Source of the DNA: Bradymonas sp963697525
GTDB taxonomy: Bacteria > Myxococcota_A > Bradymonadia > Bradymonadales > Bradymonadaceae
Direction of reading: 5' to 3'
Assembly: GCA_963697525.1 (NCBI GenBank)
Contig: OY969087.1
Coordinates: 2,356,001-2,420,000 of the forward strand
DNA: 64,000 bases
In this document: positions 27,556 through 36,285 of the stretch, piece by piece
Position numbering within the stretch: position 1 is the first letter of the stretch
Layout: each line of letters opens with the position of its first letter
Translations under genes and position numbers: made by a program
Notes under the pieces: generated by a model
The model's input: the letters and a program-made list of their open reading frames with translations, nothing else
The model's database searches: none
What the model was told of the DNA's origin: nothing

Positions 27556-28626
27556 ATGATGGACGAGCCTGGGTTTTCTTCTAGATATCGAGCCGTGATC
27601 AGCCTCGGCGTCGCCCTGTTGGTGCTGCTGTCGGCGACGGCCGCGGCCGCCCAGCCAGCCCACCTGAAAGACTACACCCAATGCCCGACGCCCCCCGGCT
27701 TTCCGGATCTGCCCAGCGTGGAATGGACCCATCTGGGCAACGAGATCGTGGCGCATATCGCCGAGCCTCGACATTTCGCCCGCGACGCGGTGACCACGCC
27801 GGGCGCGCCCGTGCGACTCAGCGCGAAGATGACTTACGGCGACGCCTCCAAAGATCTGGAGGACGCGCGGGTGCGCATCTTGCTGCAGACGTGCACGGGC
27901 TGGAAGAAGCTCGGCACGGTGACCACCAATGACGAGGGCTGGGCGCGCCTTCGGCTCAAGGCAGCGCCCGCCGCGGGGATCTACCGGGTGTATTTTCAGG
28001 TGCTGGCCGACGGCACGCTGACCTCGTCGCGGCTGTGGGTGGTGCCCCACGGCACGAAGGTCGCCGTCTTCGACATCGACGGCACGCTGACCACCCGCGA
28101 CGCCGAGGAGTTCACCGCCGTCAAAAACGAGCTGCTCGAGCGGCCCCGCTACGTGCCCAAGATGTACCCGGGCGCGCGGCGTCTGACGCAATTCTTCGCC
28201 CGCCGCGGCTACCTGGTGGTCTATCTGACCGGGCGTCCCTACCTGCTCGAGCCCCAGACGCGTCGCTGGCTCAATGCCAAGGGCATGGCCAAGGGCGTGC
28301 TGCGCCTGACGACCACCAACGCCCAGGTGTGGCCCTCGGCGGGGGCCGTGGGGGTGTTCAAGCTCGCCGAGGTCAAGTGGCTGCGCGCACGCGGCCTGGA
28401 CGTGCGCTTCGGCTTCGGCAACGCCACCACCGACATCGGCGCCTACCTGGGAGCCGGGCTGCCAGCCAAGCGCGTGTGGATCATCGGCCCGCACGCCGGC
28501 GCCAAGGGCACCCACGCCGCCCACGGCGGCTGGAAGAAGGCCCTCACCAAGCTGCGCCAACACCTCCGCGCCTCCGCGCCTCCGCCCCAAGCCCCGCGCC
28601 CCCAGGCGCCAAGCCCCACGCCCTAA
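27556..28626 (+). CDS. Secreted HAD-family phosphatase, lipin (LNS2)-like
   Basis: A 356-residue protein with an N-terminal signal peptide (VISLGVALLVLLSATAAAA). After an immunoglobulin-like middle region (ARVRILLQTCTGWKKLG...IYRVYFQVLADG) comes a HAD domain: DIDGTLTT with Asp173 nucleophile and Asp175, then YLTGRPY, then a later conserved FGFGNATTDIGAYL step. The LxxLTGRP and GNxxTD pattern is that of LNS2/lipin-type phosphatases, which in eukaryotes dephosphorylate phosphatidic acid. A periplasmic or secreted phospholipid phosphatase is inferred. The last 20 residues are Pro/Ala-rich. Two adjacent ATG codons (27556, 27559) are possible starts. Confidence 0.8.
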   Translation: MMDEPGFSSRYRAVISLGVALLVLLSATAAAAQPAHLKDYTQCPTPPGFPDLPSVEWTHLGNEIVAHIAEPRHFARDAVTTPGAPVRLSAKMTYGDASKDLEDARVRILLQTCTGWKKLGTVTTNDEGWARLRLKAAPAAGIYRVYFQVLADGTLTSSRLWVVPHGTKVAVFDIDGTLTTRDAEEFTAVKNELLERPRYVPKMYPGARRLTQFFARRGYLVVYLTGRPYLLEPQTRRWLNAKGMAKGVLRLTTTNAQVWPSAGAVGVFKLAEVKWLRARGLDVRFGFGNATTDIGAYLGAGLPAKRVWIIGPHAGAKGTHAAHGGWKKALTKLRQHLRASAPPPQAPRPQAPSPTP

Positions 28627-28650
28627 GCGCCATAGGCGCCAGGCCCGATG

Positions 28651-28762
28651 CAGGCTAGCAGCCTGCGCTCCAGCGCCAAAACCGTAGTTCTCCCTTGAAT
28701 TTTCGCGCCCTTATTGTCAGAGCCTGTTGAAGAATTGTTGCACGTGCCCAAAATTGGGGCAC
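28651..28762 (+). other. Two hairpins between the HAD phosphatase and RapA-like genes
   Basis: GCAGGCT and AGCCTGC form a 7-bp stem with a three-base loop around 28651-28667, probably the 3' end of the phosphatase transcript. A second dyad, GTGCCC-N6-GGGGCAC, lies at about 28743-28762, some 35 bases before the RapA-like start, where it could be an operator. Confidence 0.35.
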
Positions 28763-28795
28763 CGAAATGACTTTATCCCGAGGTTGACACCCACC

Positions 28796-31700
28796 ATGAC
28801 AGTCATTCCCGCCGGCGCGCTCATTCGTAATCGAGAAGTCCCCGAGCTTGGCTCGGGCCGGATCATCGCCGAACTCGAAGGGGGGGCGGCTCGGGTGGTC
28901 TTCGAGAACTCCGACGAGGTGCGCGAGGTGCGCCTGGAGCACGCCGACATCGTGCGCCAGCCGCTGATTCCGGGCACGCGGGTGCGCGTGCAGAAGGGCA
29001 GCAAGGCGCTGGAGGGAGAGATCGTCGAGGTCGACTTCCCGGACTCGCCGCGTGAGCTTTGCGCCTACGTGGTGCGCGTCAACGGCAGCGACGATACCGT
29101 CTTCGAATCGCAGGTCACCCCGCTGCCGCCGGCGTCGAACTCCCCGGGCGATCATCTGGGTGCGCTGCACTGGCGGGGGCCGTTTCGCTTCTTCTCGCGC
29201 TGGGATATGCATCGCACGATCTCGCGGTGGTACGAGGACTCCGAGGGGCTGCCCACGGCCATCGGGGCGCGCATCGTCCCGCAGGTCCACGAGGCCCACG
29301 CGCTGCGCCGCGTGCTGTGGGCGAGCACCCGGCGCCATCTGCTGGCCGACGAGGATCCCCAGGCGCGCCTGTACGAGGCGGGCATGGTCTGCCAGCGCAT
29401 GGCCGCCGCCGACGAACACCTGCGGGTGCTGGTCGTCGCTCCCGGCCGGCGCACCCACCGCTGGCAATCGGACCTGGAGCTTCGCTTCGGCGGCCGCTCG
29501 TTCGTGCGCGTCGACGCCAGCCACTTGGCCGCCAACCCGCGCGAACGGTGGGCGTCGGTCAGCCAGAATCAGCGGTTGGTGCTGTCGATGGGCTGCCTGC
29601 AGCAGTACCCGCAGGCCTGCGCCGAGCTCATCCTGGAGGATGTGTGGGACGTGGTCGTCATCGACGACGCCCACCTGCTTCGGCCCGAAGACCCGGCGTA
29701 TTCCTGTCTGACGGCGGCCTCGTTGGAGGCGGAGAATCTGTTGCTGCTGGGGGCGCTGCCCGAGCGCTGCGACGCCGGCGCGCTCGCCGCGATGTTCGCG
29801 CTGCTTCGCCCCGGGCTGTACGACGCCGACGCCCCCGAGGCCGTCGAGCAGCGCATCGCCGCCGTCGACCAGCTGTGGGGCACGCTTGCAGACGCCCACG
29901 CGGCCGTCGAGGCGCTGGGCGACGGCGCCGAGGTCGACGCCTCCACGCTCACTGACCTGGCCGATGCCTTCGGCGCCGCACTCGCCGATGACGAGTACGT
30001 CGCCGACAAGACCGGGGCGCTGCGCGACGGCGACGAGGACGCATTGGGCGAGCTCGTCGGGTACCTCAAGGAGCACTACCGCCTCGAGCGGCGCGTGGTC
30101 AGGAGCCGCCGCGAGCATCTGGAGCGTTTCGGGGTCTCCTGGAGCGAGCGCACCGGCGAGACCGTCGCGTACGACGCCGACGAAAGCGAGCGCGCGCTGG
30201 CGGCGCACCTCGACACCCTCGCCGCCGCCAACCCCACCAGTCCGCTGCAAATGGCGCTTCGCGGCCTGTATGAGCAGGCCGTGGCCAGCGCCCCCGATCG
30301 GCTATTTACGCTGATGGAGGAGCGCCTGGACGCCCTCGACACCACCGCCGGGCGGGACCACCAGGACCTGGCGGTCTTCGAGCTGCTCGACGTCGATATG
30401 GGGCCGCGCGAAGAGGCGATGTTTCGCGACTATGTCATCGCCGGGGCGCCCGCGCTGGACAACGAGGCCGTCTGGATCGCCGAGGGGCTGAGCATGGTCG
30501 GCCAGTGGCACGCCGAGTCGTCGTCGGCGTGCGCGCGCTTCGTGGCCGCCGCCGACTGGATCGAGGCGCGCCTGGCGCGCGAGGACGACGACGAGCAGGA
30601 CGAGGCCCCCCAGGTCAAGGTCGTGGTCGCCTGCGCCGAGGCCGCGACCGCCCAGGATATGTGCTACTTTTTGGAGAGCCGCCTGGAGCCCGACGCCGTC
30701 GAGATGATTCACGCGGGCATGCACTTTGCCGAGCAAAATGAGGTCGTCGAGCGGTTTCGCCGCGACCACGACTGCCGGGTGTTGGTCTGCGACGAGACCG
30801 GCGCCGCCGGTCGCGACCTGTCCTGTGCCAGCGCGGTGGTCCACCTGGAGCAGCCCTGGTCGGCGCGGCGCGTCGAGCGGCGCATCTCCTGGGTCGATCG
30901 GGCTCAGCGCACCCTGACGACCCCGGTCGAGTCGGTGGTGCTGGTGGGACCCGTGGAGGTCGAGCAGACCCTGCACGGGCTGTACGACGAGGCGCTGGGG
31001 CTCTACGAGAGCTCGGCGGCGCCGCGCGAGCACAGCCTGGTGGCCCTCGACCAGCAGATTCGCCGCGCGGCGTGCGGCGGCGCCGGCGAGCTCGCCGAGG
31101 TCGTCGAGGATATCACCGCGCGTCTCGACCAGGCGCCCACCGCCACCGACCAGGCCTACCGGGTCTCGTTCGACCCGTCGGACGCCCACCTCGAGGAGGA
31201 CGCCGAGTTTGCCGACCTGCTCGACTTCATCGACGGGGTCGCCGACTCGCTGCCGGTGCGCCACTGGGCGCGCATGCTGGGCATCCAGGACCACTCGGCC
31301 GGCCCGGGTATCTTCGACTTCAAGTGGCATTGGTCCCACGTTCGCCGCGCGCTGACCGGCTTCGACACCTCGCCGGAGGACGTCGAGTTTTTGATGCCCC
31401 AGGAGCAGGTCGAGATGATGTCGGGCACGTTTAGCCGCAAGCGCGCCCTGCGCAACGAGAACCTGGAGTTTTTCGCCCCCGGCCACCGCTTCATCGACGC
31501 GCTCATCGAGGACGCCCTGAGCCCCAACGACGGGCGCGCCACGGTGTTTGCCCGGCGCCTGGGCCCGACGAACCGGGGCAAGGTCTTTTTGAACGTGGTC
31601 GCCACCGCCCGGCTCGACCCGCAGATGTGGGGGGCGATGGACATGCCCGCCGGGCTGGTCAACCGCGCCTACCGGCATCTATGGCCGGAGTCGGTGTCCG

Positions 31701-32140
31701 TGCCCGTCGAGATCGACCTGAAGGGCCGGCGCGAGCCGCGCGTGGTCGAGGCCTTCGACCTCATCCAAAAGATTGAGGAGAGCTATCAGGGGCCGGAGGC
31801 CGACCAGAAAATCGAGTACGAGATCTTTATCCAGGCCATCGAAGACGTCGCCCGTTTTCGCCGGGTGCTCGACGAGGCCATCGCCCTGGCGCTGGACAAG
31901 CTGCGCGACGAGCGCGCCGGGCTGGTCGACGGCGCCGCCGCCGAGCTCGCCGACGACCTCGCCGCCGAAATGGCCTTTCTGGACGTCCAGGCCGCCCGTG
32001 ACAACGAGCGCCAGGCCGGCGAGGCCGAGTTCGAGCTCAAGCTGCTGACCAAGCTCATCGAGAGCGTGCGCCACGAGAAACTCGAGCTCGACGCCCTCGC
32101 CCTGGTCGTGGCGGGCACCCCCCAGGTGCTCATGCACTAG
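28796..32140 (+). CDS. RapA/HepA-family SNF2-like protein with degenerate ATPase motifs
   Basis: An 1114-residue protein built like the RNA-polymerase recycling ATPase RapA: two Tudor/SH3-like modules at 1-110 (GSGRIIAELEGGAARVVF; LIPGTRVRVQKG), a RIVPQVHEAHALRRV segment matching the RapA Q-motif region, then helicase lobes and a RapA-type C-terminal domain (GTFSRKRALRNENLEFFAPGH near 875-900). All ATPase motifs are altered. Motif I, normally DEVGLGKT, is DEDPQARL at 185-192. Motif II, normally DEAH, is DDAH at 290-293. Motif III reads GALPE, and motif VI, normally IGRxDRxGQ, reads ISWVDRAQRT near 698. It probably binds RNA polymerase or nucleic acid without ATP hydrolysis. The frame is intact and the codon use normal, so it is under selection. 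Convergent with hslO. Confidence 0.8.
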   Translation: MTVIPAGALIRNREVPELGSGRIIAELEGGAARVVFENSDEVREVRLEHADIVRQPLIPGTRVRVQKGSKALEGEIVEVDFPDSPRELCAYVVRVNGSDDTVFESQVTPLPPASNSPGDHLGALHWRGPFRFFSRWDMHRTISRWYEDSEGLPTAIGARIVPQVHEAHALRRVLWASTRRHLLADEDPQARLYEAGMVCQRMAAADEHLRVLVVAPGRRTHRWQSDLELRFGGRSFVRVDASHLAANPRERWASVSQNQRLVLSMGCLQQYPQACAELILEDVWDVVVIDDAHLLRPEDPAYSCLTAASLEAENLLLLGALPERCDAGALAAMFALLRPGLYDADAPEAVEQRIAAVDQLWGTLADAHAAVEALGDGAEVDASTLTDLADAFGAALADDEYVADKTGALRDGDEDALGELVGYLKEHYRLERRVVRSRREHLERFGVSWSERTGETVAYDADESERALAAHLDTLAAANPTSPLQMALRGLYEQAVASAPDRLFTLMEERLDALDTTAGRDHQDLAVFELLDVDMGPREEAMFRDYVIAGAPALDNEAVWIAEGLSMVGQWHAESSSACARFVAAADWIEARLAREDDDEQDEAPQVKVVVACAEAATAQDMCYFLESRLEPDAVEMIHAGMHFAEQNEVVERFRRDHDCRVLVCDETGAAGRDLSCASAVVHLEQPWSARRVERRISWVDRAQRTLTTPVESVVLVGPVEVEQTLHGLYDEALGLYESSAAPREHSLVALDQQIRRAACGGAGELAEVVEDITARLDQAPTATDQAYRVSFDPSDAHLEEDAEFADLLDFIDGVADSLPVRHWARMLGIQDHSAGPGIFDFKWHWSHVRRALTGFDTSPEDVEFLMPQEQVEMMSGTFSRKRALRNENLEFFAPGHRFIDALIEDALSPNDGRATVFARRLGPTNRGKVFLNVVATARLDPQMWGAMDMPAGLVNRAYRHLWPESVSVPVEIDLKGRREPRVVEAFDLIQKIEESYQGPEADQKIEYEIFIQAIEDVARFRRVLDEAIALALDKLRDERAGLVDGAAAELADDLAAEMAFLDVQAARDNERQAGEAEFELKLLTKLIESVRHEKLELDALALVVAGTPQVLMH

Positions 32141-32164
32141 CCGGGCGGCGCCCCGACGGTGAGA

Positions 32165-33022
32165 TCACACCGCGTCGAGCAGGTTGCGCACGCGCACCGT
32201 GCTGATGCGGTAATTCTCGGCGCAATAGTCGCAGGTGATGTCCAGCGGCTCGTTGGCGTCGACCAACTCCTCGAGGTCGGCGCGGCCCAGAGTGGCCAAC
32301 GAGCTCAAGAAGCGCTCGGTGCTGCAATTGCACCCGAAGTGGACGCCGTTGTGCTGCAGCACGTCGAAGGCGATGTCGCCGAGGACTTGCTCGAGCATGG
32401 CGGTGGGCTCGGCGTCGGTGGCGGCGAGCAGCGTCTCGATGTCGCCCAGGTCTTCGAGGCGATCGGTAAGGGCGGCCAACGTCTGCCGCTCGGCTCCCGG
32501 CATATGCTGGAGGATGAACCCGCCCGCGGCGCGCACCTCGTCGCCGTCGAAGGCGCATCCGACCGCGATGGCCGTCTGAACCTGTTCGGAGCGCACCATA
32601 TAGGTGGTCAGCGAGGCCGACAGGCCCTTGTCGGCGGCGGTGGCGACCACGCCCTGGTGCAGCTCGCCGTTGGGCAACTCCCGGATCACCTGCAGGTGGG
32701 CGCCGTCGCCGAGTTCGATGGGGTGATCGTCGCGCAGGTTGACCAACCCCCGGGTCATGCCGTCGGGATGGGAATCGGCGACCATGCTGCCGCCGGCGGT
32801 GCGCTTGAGGATGGTCTGCACGCGCATCTTGGGGGCCATGGTCTCGCGAATGAGCACGGCGCCGGTCACGAGTTCGGCGTAGGTGCGCGCGGTGGGGCCA
32901 TGTACGTTCTGGGTGGCGATCGCCTTGCGCACCGTGTCGGTGCTGCGGATGGCCACCGCGCGAAACCCGTCGCTCACGGTCATCGCACGAATGATATGAT
33001 CGGAAGTGGGCTGGTCAGTCAT
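32165..33022 (-). CDS. hslO: Hsp33 redox-regulated chaperone
   Basis: A 285-residue protein with the Hsp33 fold order: an N-terminal dimerising chaperone domain (GELHQGVVATAAD-type segments) and a C-terminal redox switch with CNC at 231-233 and CDYC at 264-267, the four zinc ligands (CxC...CxxC). In Hsp33, oxidation releases zinc and activates holdase activity that protects proteins from aggregation under oxidative stress. Length and motifs are normal. It converges on the RapA-like gene with 24 bases between the stops, and the XRE regulator gene follows upstream on the same strand. Confidence 0.95.
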   Translation of the reverse strand: MTDQPTSDHIIRAMTVSDGFRAVAIRSTDTVRKAIATQNVHGPTARTYAELVTGAVLIRETMAPKMRVQTILKRTAGGSMVADSHPDGMTRGLVNLRDDHPIELGDGAHLQVIRELPNGELHQGVVATAADKGLSASLTTYMVRSEQVQTAIAVGCAFDGDEVRAAGGFILQHMPGAERQTLAALTDRLEDLGDIETLLAATDAEPTAMLEQVLGDIAFDVLQHNGVHFGCNCSTERFLSSLATLGRADLEELVDANEPLDITCDYCAENYRISTVRVRNLLDAV

Positions 33023-33152
33023 GGTGAGCTCCTCGTCCTCGACGGCGAATGGGGCGTCCGGCCCCGGCAGGTCAGTATAACATACCAGCAGCGGTCAACA
33101 TTCACCGCAAGTGGACGCCTCTCACCGGAGGGAAAAACCGCCTGGGCAAATC

Positions 33153-33410
33153 TCAGCGGTTGTCATCGAGGGGGCGCAACAACTCGCGCGGATCGACCTC
33201 CAGCGCGGTCGCGATGGCCATGATATTGTCGATGGAGATGTTGCGTTTGCCGTTTTCGACCGTCGAAAGGTAGGCGCGGTTGATCCCGGCCTCGCCGGCC
33301 AGATCCTCCTGCGACATATCGTGGTCGAGGCGCAGCCGCCGGATATTGGTCCCGACCAGCCGCCGACCATGCTTGATGCGTTGGATTTGTTCGTCGCGGG
33401 TGTCAGACAT
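33153..33410 (-). CDS. XRE-family helix-turn-helix regulator, 85 residues
   Basis: The ATG at 33410 gives an 85-residue protein, almost all one HTH_3 domain: GTNIRRLRLDHDMSQEDLA then GINRAYLSTVENGKRNISI, the recognition-helix region of Cro/CI-type regulators. There is no other domain. Such small proteins usually repress their own promoter and nearby genes. The upstream region (33611-33673) carries two dyads that are good operator candidates. The longer frame to 33554 is not used because its extra N-terminal residues have no regular pattern. Confidence 0.88.
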   Translation of the reverse strand: MSDTRDEQIQRIKHGRRLVGTNIRRLRLDHDMSQEDLAGEAGINRAYLSTVENGKRNISIDNIMAIATALEVDPRELLRPLDDNR

Positions 33411-33610
33411 GGTGCATCGCTCGCGTCGAGAACATTCGAAGCTCTCTGTGAGTCTCAATTCAAAACGTAGTGCCGCTGGTCCATTTGTCGACTTCCCGTA
33501 ACAAGGGGCTTGCCTATGGCAGGGACTCGTCGACCCGCCGGCGCCTCGTTCCATGGGTTGTGTTGAATATAAACCACATGACGGTGCAAAGCACAGAGAA
33601 GACCAGCGAT

Positions 33611-33673
33611 CCTTAACTGACCCGACAATCAGTATACGTCGGGGTAAGGTCCAGCCTGTTTAACACGTTGTTA
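33611..33673. promoter_or_regulatory. Dyad symmetries upstream of the XRE regulator
   Basis: CCTTA-N5-CCCGAC-N11-GTCGGG-N-TAAGG spans 33611-33649, and TAACA-CGT-TGTTA lies at 33661-33673. Both lie 200-260 bases from the XRE start and immediately downstream of the hydrolase stop, in the otherwise gene-free region 33411-33692. They could be operators of the XRE protein or the hydrolase transcript's terminator (no T-run is present). Confidence 0.4.
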
Positions 33674-33692
33674 GTCGATTAAAAAGTGTCAG

Positions 33693-34666
33693 TTATCCAC
33701 TTTTTTCGGGGTTTTGAAGCCATACGAGCAACTGCTGGGTCAACCCGGCCGTGGAGGCCAGCCCGGTGTCGACGCGCGTGGGGAAGAATACATGGCCGCC
33801 GTCGTCGGCCCAGCACAGGCGGGCGTGGTCGGGCAGGGAGCCGGCGATGGCCTCGACGCTGTGGGGGGGATCATGGGGTCGTGACGCCCGGCGACGATGA
33901 GCGCGGGCACCTGCAAGTGGGCCAGGCGTGGGCCCACGCTCATGCGGGTGTAGTAGTCATCGGGGTCGGCGAAGCCGAAGCGCGGCACGACGGTCTGGGC
34001 GTCCCACTCGCGCAGGGTGCGCACGCGGCGCACCTGCTCGAGGGGCGTGGGCGCCCGGTCGCGGGCGGCGACGGCCTCGTAGATCGAGCGCAGCTCGCGC
34101 AGGATGTACTCGCGGTAGACCTTGCGCGCCGGCGCGTCGAGCCAGGCCTGGGAGGCGGCCAGGTCCAGCGGCGGACAGACCGCCGCCACCCCGGCCAGAC
34201 GGCCCCCGGCGGCGCCCTCGACGCCCAGGCGCAGCGCCACGTGGCCGCCCAGCGAGTAGCCGATCACCCACACGCGCTCGTAATCGGCGAACGCGGGGTG
34301 GTCGAGCGCGGCGTGGACGTCGGCGGTCAACCCGGCGTGATAGATGTCCTCGCCGCTTTGCTGCGAGCCGCGCAGACATAGGCGCAAACAGGCGTGGCCG
34401 GCTTGCTCGACGGCGATGGCCGCGTCGACCATATAGGCGCTGCCGGCGTGGCCCCCCAGCCCGTGGAGCACGACCACCAGGGTGTCGGAGTCCGGGCGCG
34501 CCCGGTACAGCCCGTCGATGGTGACCTCGCCCAGTCGGGGATCATCGAGCGTCGTCGACCAGGCGCGGGCCCCGGGCGCGCGCCGGGGCAGGAAGCGATG
34601 GCGCAGCGTCGGGGCGATCGTCCAGGCGTGCCCAGCGAGCTTTTTGGCGAGTTGGTCGAGGTGCAT
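33693..34666 (-). CDS. YheT-like alpha/beta hydrolase, frameshifted near the C terminus
   Basis: The start at 34666 has AAAGGA six bases upstream. The protein has LHGLGGHAGSAYM (oxyanion region), a LCLRGSQQSGEDIYHAGLTADV stretch and the nucleophile motif GYSLGG, matching the YheT/AB_hydrolase family. The frame breaks at a run of seven G (plus strand 33863-33869): adding one base restores MIPPHSVEAIAGS and continues through DGGHVFF, which holds the expected catalytic His, to a TAA at 33693-33695. In the given sequence the protein loses its last 58 residues and catalytic His. A homopolymer sequencing error is the simplest explanation. Its start overlaps the end of the upstream membrane-protein gene. 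Confidence 0.8.
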
Positions 34667-35927
34667 CCGGCGTCCTTTGGCGGGCGATGGCGGCGATGTA
34701 AAGCAACATCCACACGGCGCAGGCGATCGGCAACACGCTGCCGGCAGCGGTGATCCACAGCCCGCCCATGCCCACCCACGCCGACGGCCACAACCCCGTG
34801 GTGGGCAGCATGGTCACGAGCAGCAGCCCCACCGCTACCTGCATCGAACGGCTGTGCCGGGCGGTGACATTCCCCCAGGTCTGGCGGGCCGATTCGACCA
34901 GGGTCAGGGTGACGGCTCCCAAAAAGAGCACGTGCAGGTACAGGATACGCAGCCCGGCGCCCTCGGCCCAGCCGGAGACCACCGGCACAATAAACATCAT
35001 CTGGGCCAGGCCTTTCAAGGCAAAGCAGGCGATGGCCGCGGCCCACAGCCGCCCGTTGGGCTCGGCCCAGCGGCGCCGCGCGGCGCGCCACAGCACGACG
35101 GCGTGGCCGACAAAGCCAGCGCCCACCAGCAATCCGGCCACGGTCGCCAGAGACCACAGCGCCGGCGGCACCACCGACGGGGGCATGCCCAGCACGAAGG
35201 TCATGGGCAGGCCCACGGCGATCAGGGCGGTCAGCCAGCGTTGACGCCCGCGCATCTGCACGCCCAGGTGATCGTGGACCAGGGCGAGGGCGGCGACGGC
35301 GAGCCAGCCGTCGGAGAAGATGCCCAGGAAGAAGTGGACGGCGGCGTTGGTCCAAAACGGGTCGGTGACGTGCATGCCCACCAACGCCCCGCGGGCCCAG
35401 GCGCCCACAGAGCTGAGCACCATGGCGATCACGGCGATGTCCCACAACGCCAGCGCGCTGTCGCGTGGCACGCCCCGCGTACGACGTCGGTACACCACCG
35501 CAAAGGCGTACCAGGTAAACATCTCGGCGGTGGCAAAGATGATCGACAGGGGCACGGCGTGGCCCCCCAGATCCATCGGCGTGTAGCCGGCGAGCAAAAA
35601 GGGCACGAAGCTCGCCAGCCCCAGCGCGATCGCCGCGGCGATGATGCGGCGCACCGCCCGCCCAAACACCACCGTCGGGCGGCGCTCCAGGCGCGCGGCC
35701 ACCAGCGCCATCAGCGCCGGGGTCACCCAGCTAAAGAACATCAGATGGGAGTGCGCTCGGCGCACGTTGTCGAAGTGCAGGCCCATCGGCAGTGCGCCGT
35801 GGGCCATCGAAAAGCGAAAGAACGCCCCGGTCGACCCGGCGAGGATAAAGCAGGCCAGCGCGGCCGCCCACCAGGCCCTCAGGGGTCGAAGCTCGGGGGT
35901 AGTCTTGGCGTTCGCAGACGAAGTCAT
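34542..35927 (-). CDS. Polytopic membrane protein of unknown function
   Basis: ATG 35927 gives 461 residues. About eleven or twelve hydrophobic segments are seen. The first, AAALACFILAGSTGAFFRF, is followed by FDNVRRAHSHLMFFSWVTPALMALVA, with two conserved-looking His in or next to a membrane helix; LFL..LAGYTPMDLGGHAVPLS and AEMFTWYAFAVVYRRRT come later. Histidines in helices recall haem-copper oxidase-like or NnrS-like proteins, but no diagnostic motif is complete. The C-terminal 40 residues overlap the start of the hydrolase gene by 125 bases in another frame, which is unusual and may reflect a lost stop or an indel near 34670. Divergent from hemN. Confidence 0.7.
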   Translation of the reverse strand: MTSSANAKTTPELRPLRAWWAAALACFILAGSTGAFFRFSMAHGALPMGLHFDNVRRAHSHLMFFSWVTPALMALVAARLERRPTVVFGRAVRRIIAAAIALGLASFVPFLLAGYTPMDLGGHAVPLSIIFATAEMFTWYAFAVVYRRRTRGVPRDSALALWDIAVIAMVLSSVGAWARGALVGMHVTDPFWTNAAVHFFLGIFSDGWLAVAALALVHDHLGVQMRGRQRWLTALIAVGLPMTFVLGMPPSVVPPALWSLATVAGLLVGAGFVGHAVVLWRAARRRWAEPNGRLWAAAIACFALKGLAQMMFIVPVVSGWAEGAGLRILYLHVLFLGAVTLTLVESARQTWGNVTARHSRSMQVAVGLLLVTMLPTTGLWPSAWVGMGGLWITAAGSVLPIACAVWMLLYIAAIARQRTPDAPRPTRQKARWARLDDRPDAAPSLPAPARARGPRLVDDAR

Positions 35928-36285
35928 GGTGGGGAAGGCTCCCGTGCAGGAAAATCGTGCACGTGCGTCGGGCGCGGCGGACGTGATCCGGGGAGTCCGG
36001 ACCCTATGTGGGGAAGCAAGGCCCGTACCAACGCCACGGTGGCGTTCGGCGCGGGCCCTGGGCGCAAGTTTTGCGTACAGAGCGCATTGACGCGCATCTC
36101 TTGCGCAAAAAAATGCGCCCTCGGCGCAAATTTTTGGGGTTGGAGCGGCCGTGGCGGCCATTAATCGGTAATTGCGGCGGGATCGGTCGTGAATTTGCAT
36201 TCACCGAAAGTAGGTCACTGCGGCTGCGCCGAGCTGACGCCACCGGCGGCCGCGATTTCCCCCACTCTTTCGTCTCGGAGTCGAC
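35928..36285. other. Divergent regulatory region between membrane-protein gene and hemN
   Basis: A 358-base gene-free stretch. Around 36061-36130 the motif GCGCAA/TTGCGC recurs about seven times, which may be an operator array. It also contains a symmetrical stem-loop with A- and T-runs (separate entry). hemN has GGAG five bases before its ATG. Confidence 0.45.
36107..36135. terminator. Symmetrical terminator-like hairpin in a divergent region
   Basis: A7-TGCGCC-CTC-GGCGCA-AATTTTT: a 6-bp GC stem with a three-base loop flanked by an A-run and a T-run, so it could stop transcription from either side. Its place between two divergent genes is unusual; it might attenuate one leader or end a small RNA. 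Confidence 0.5.
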
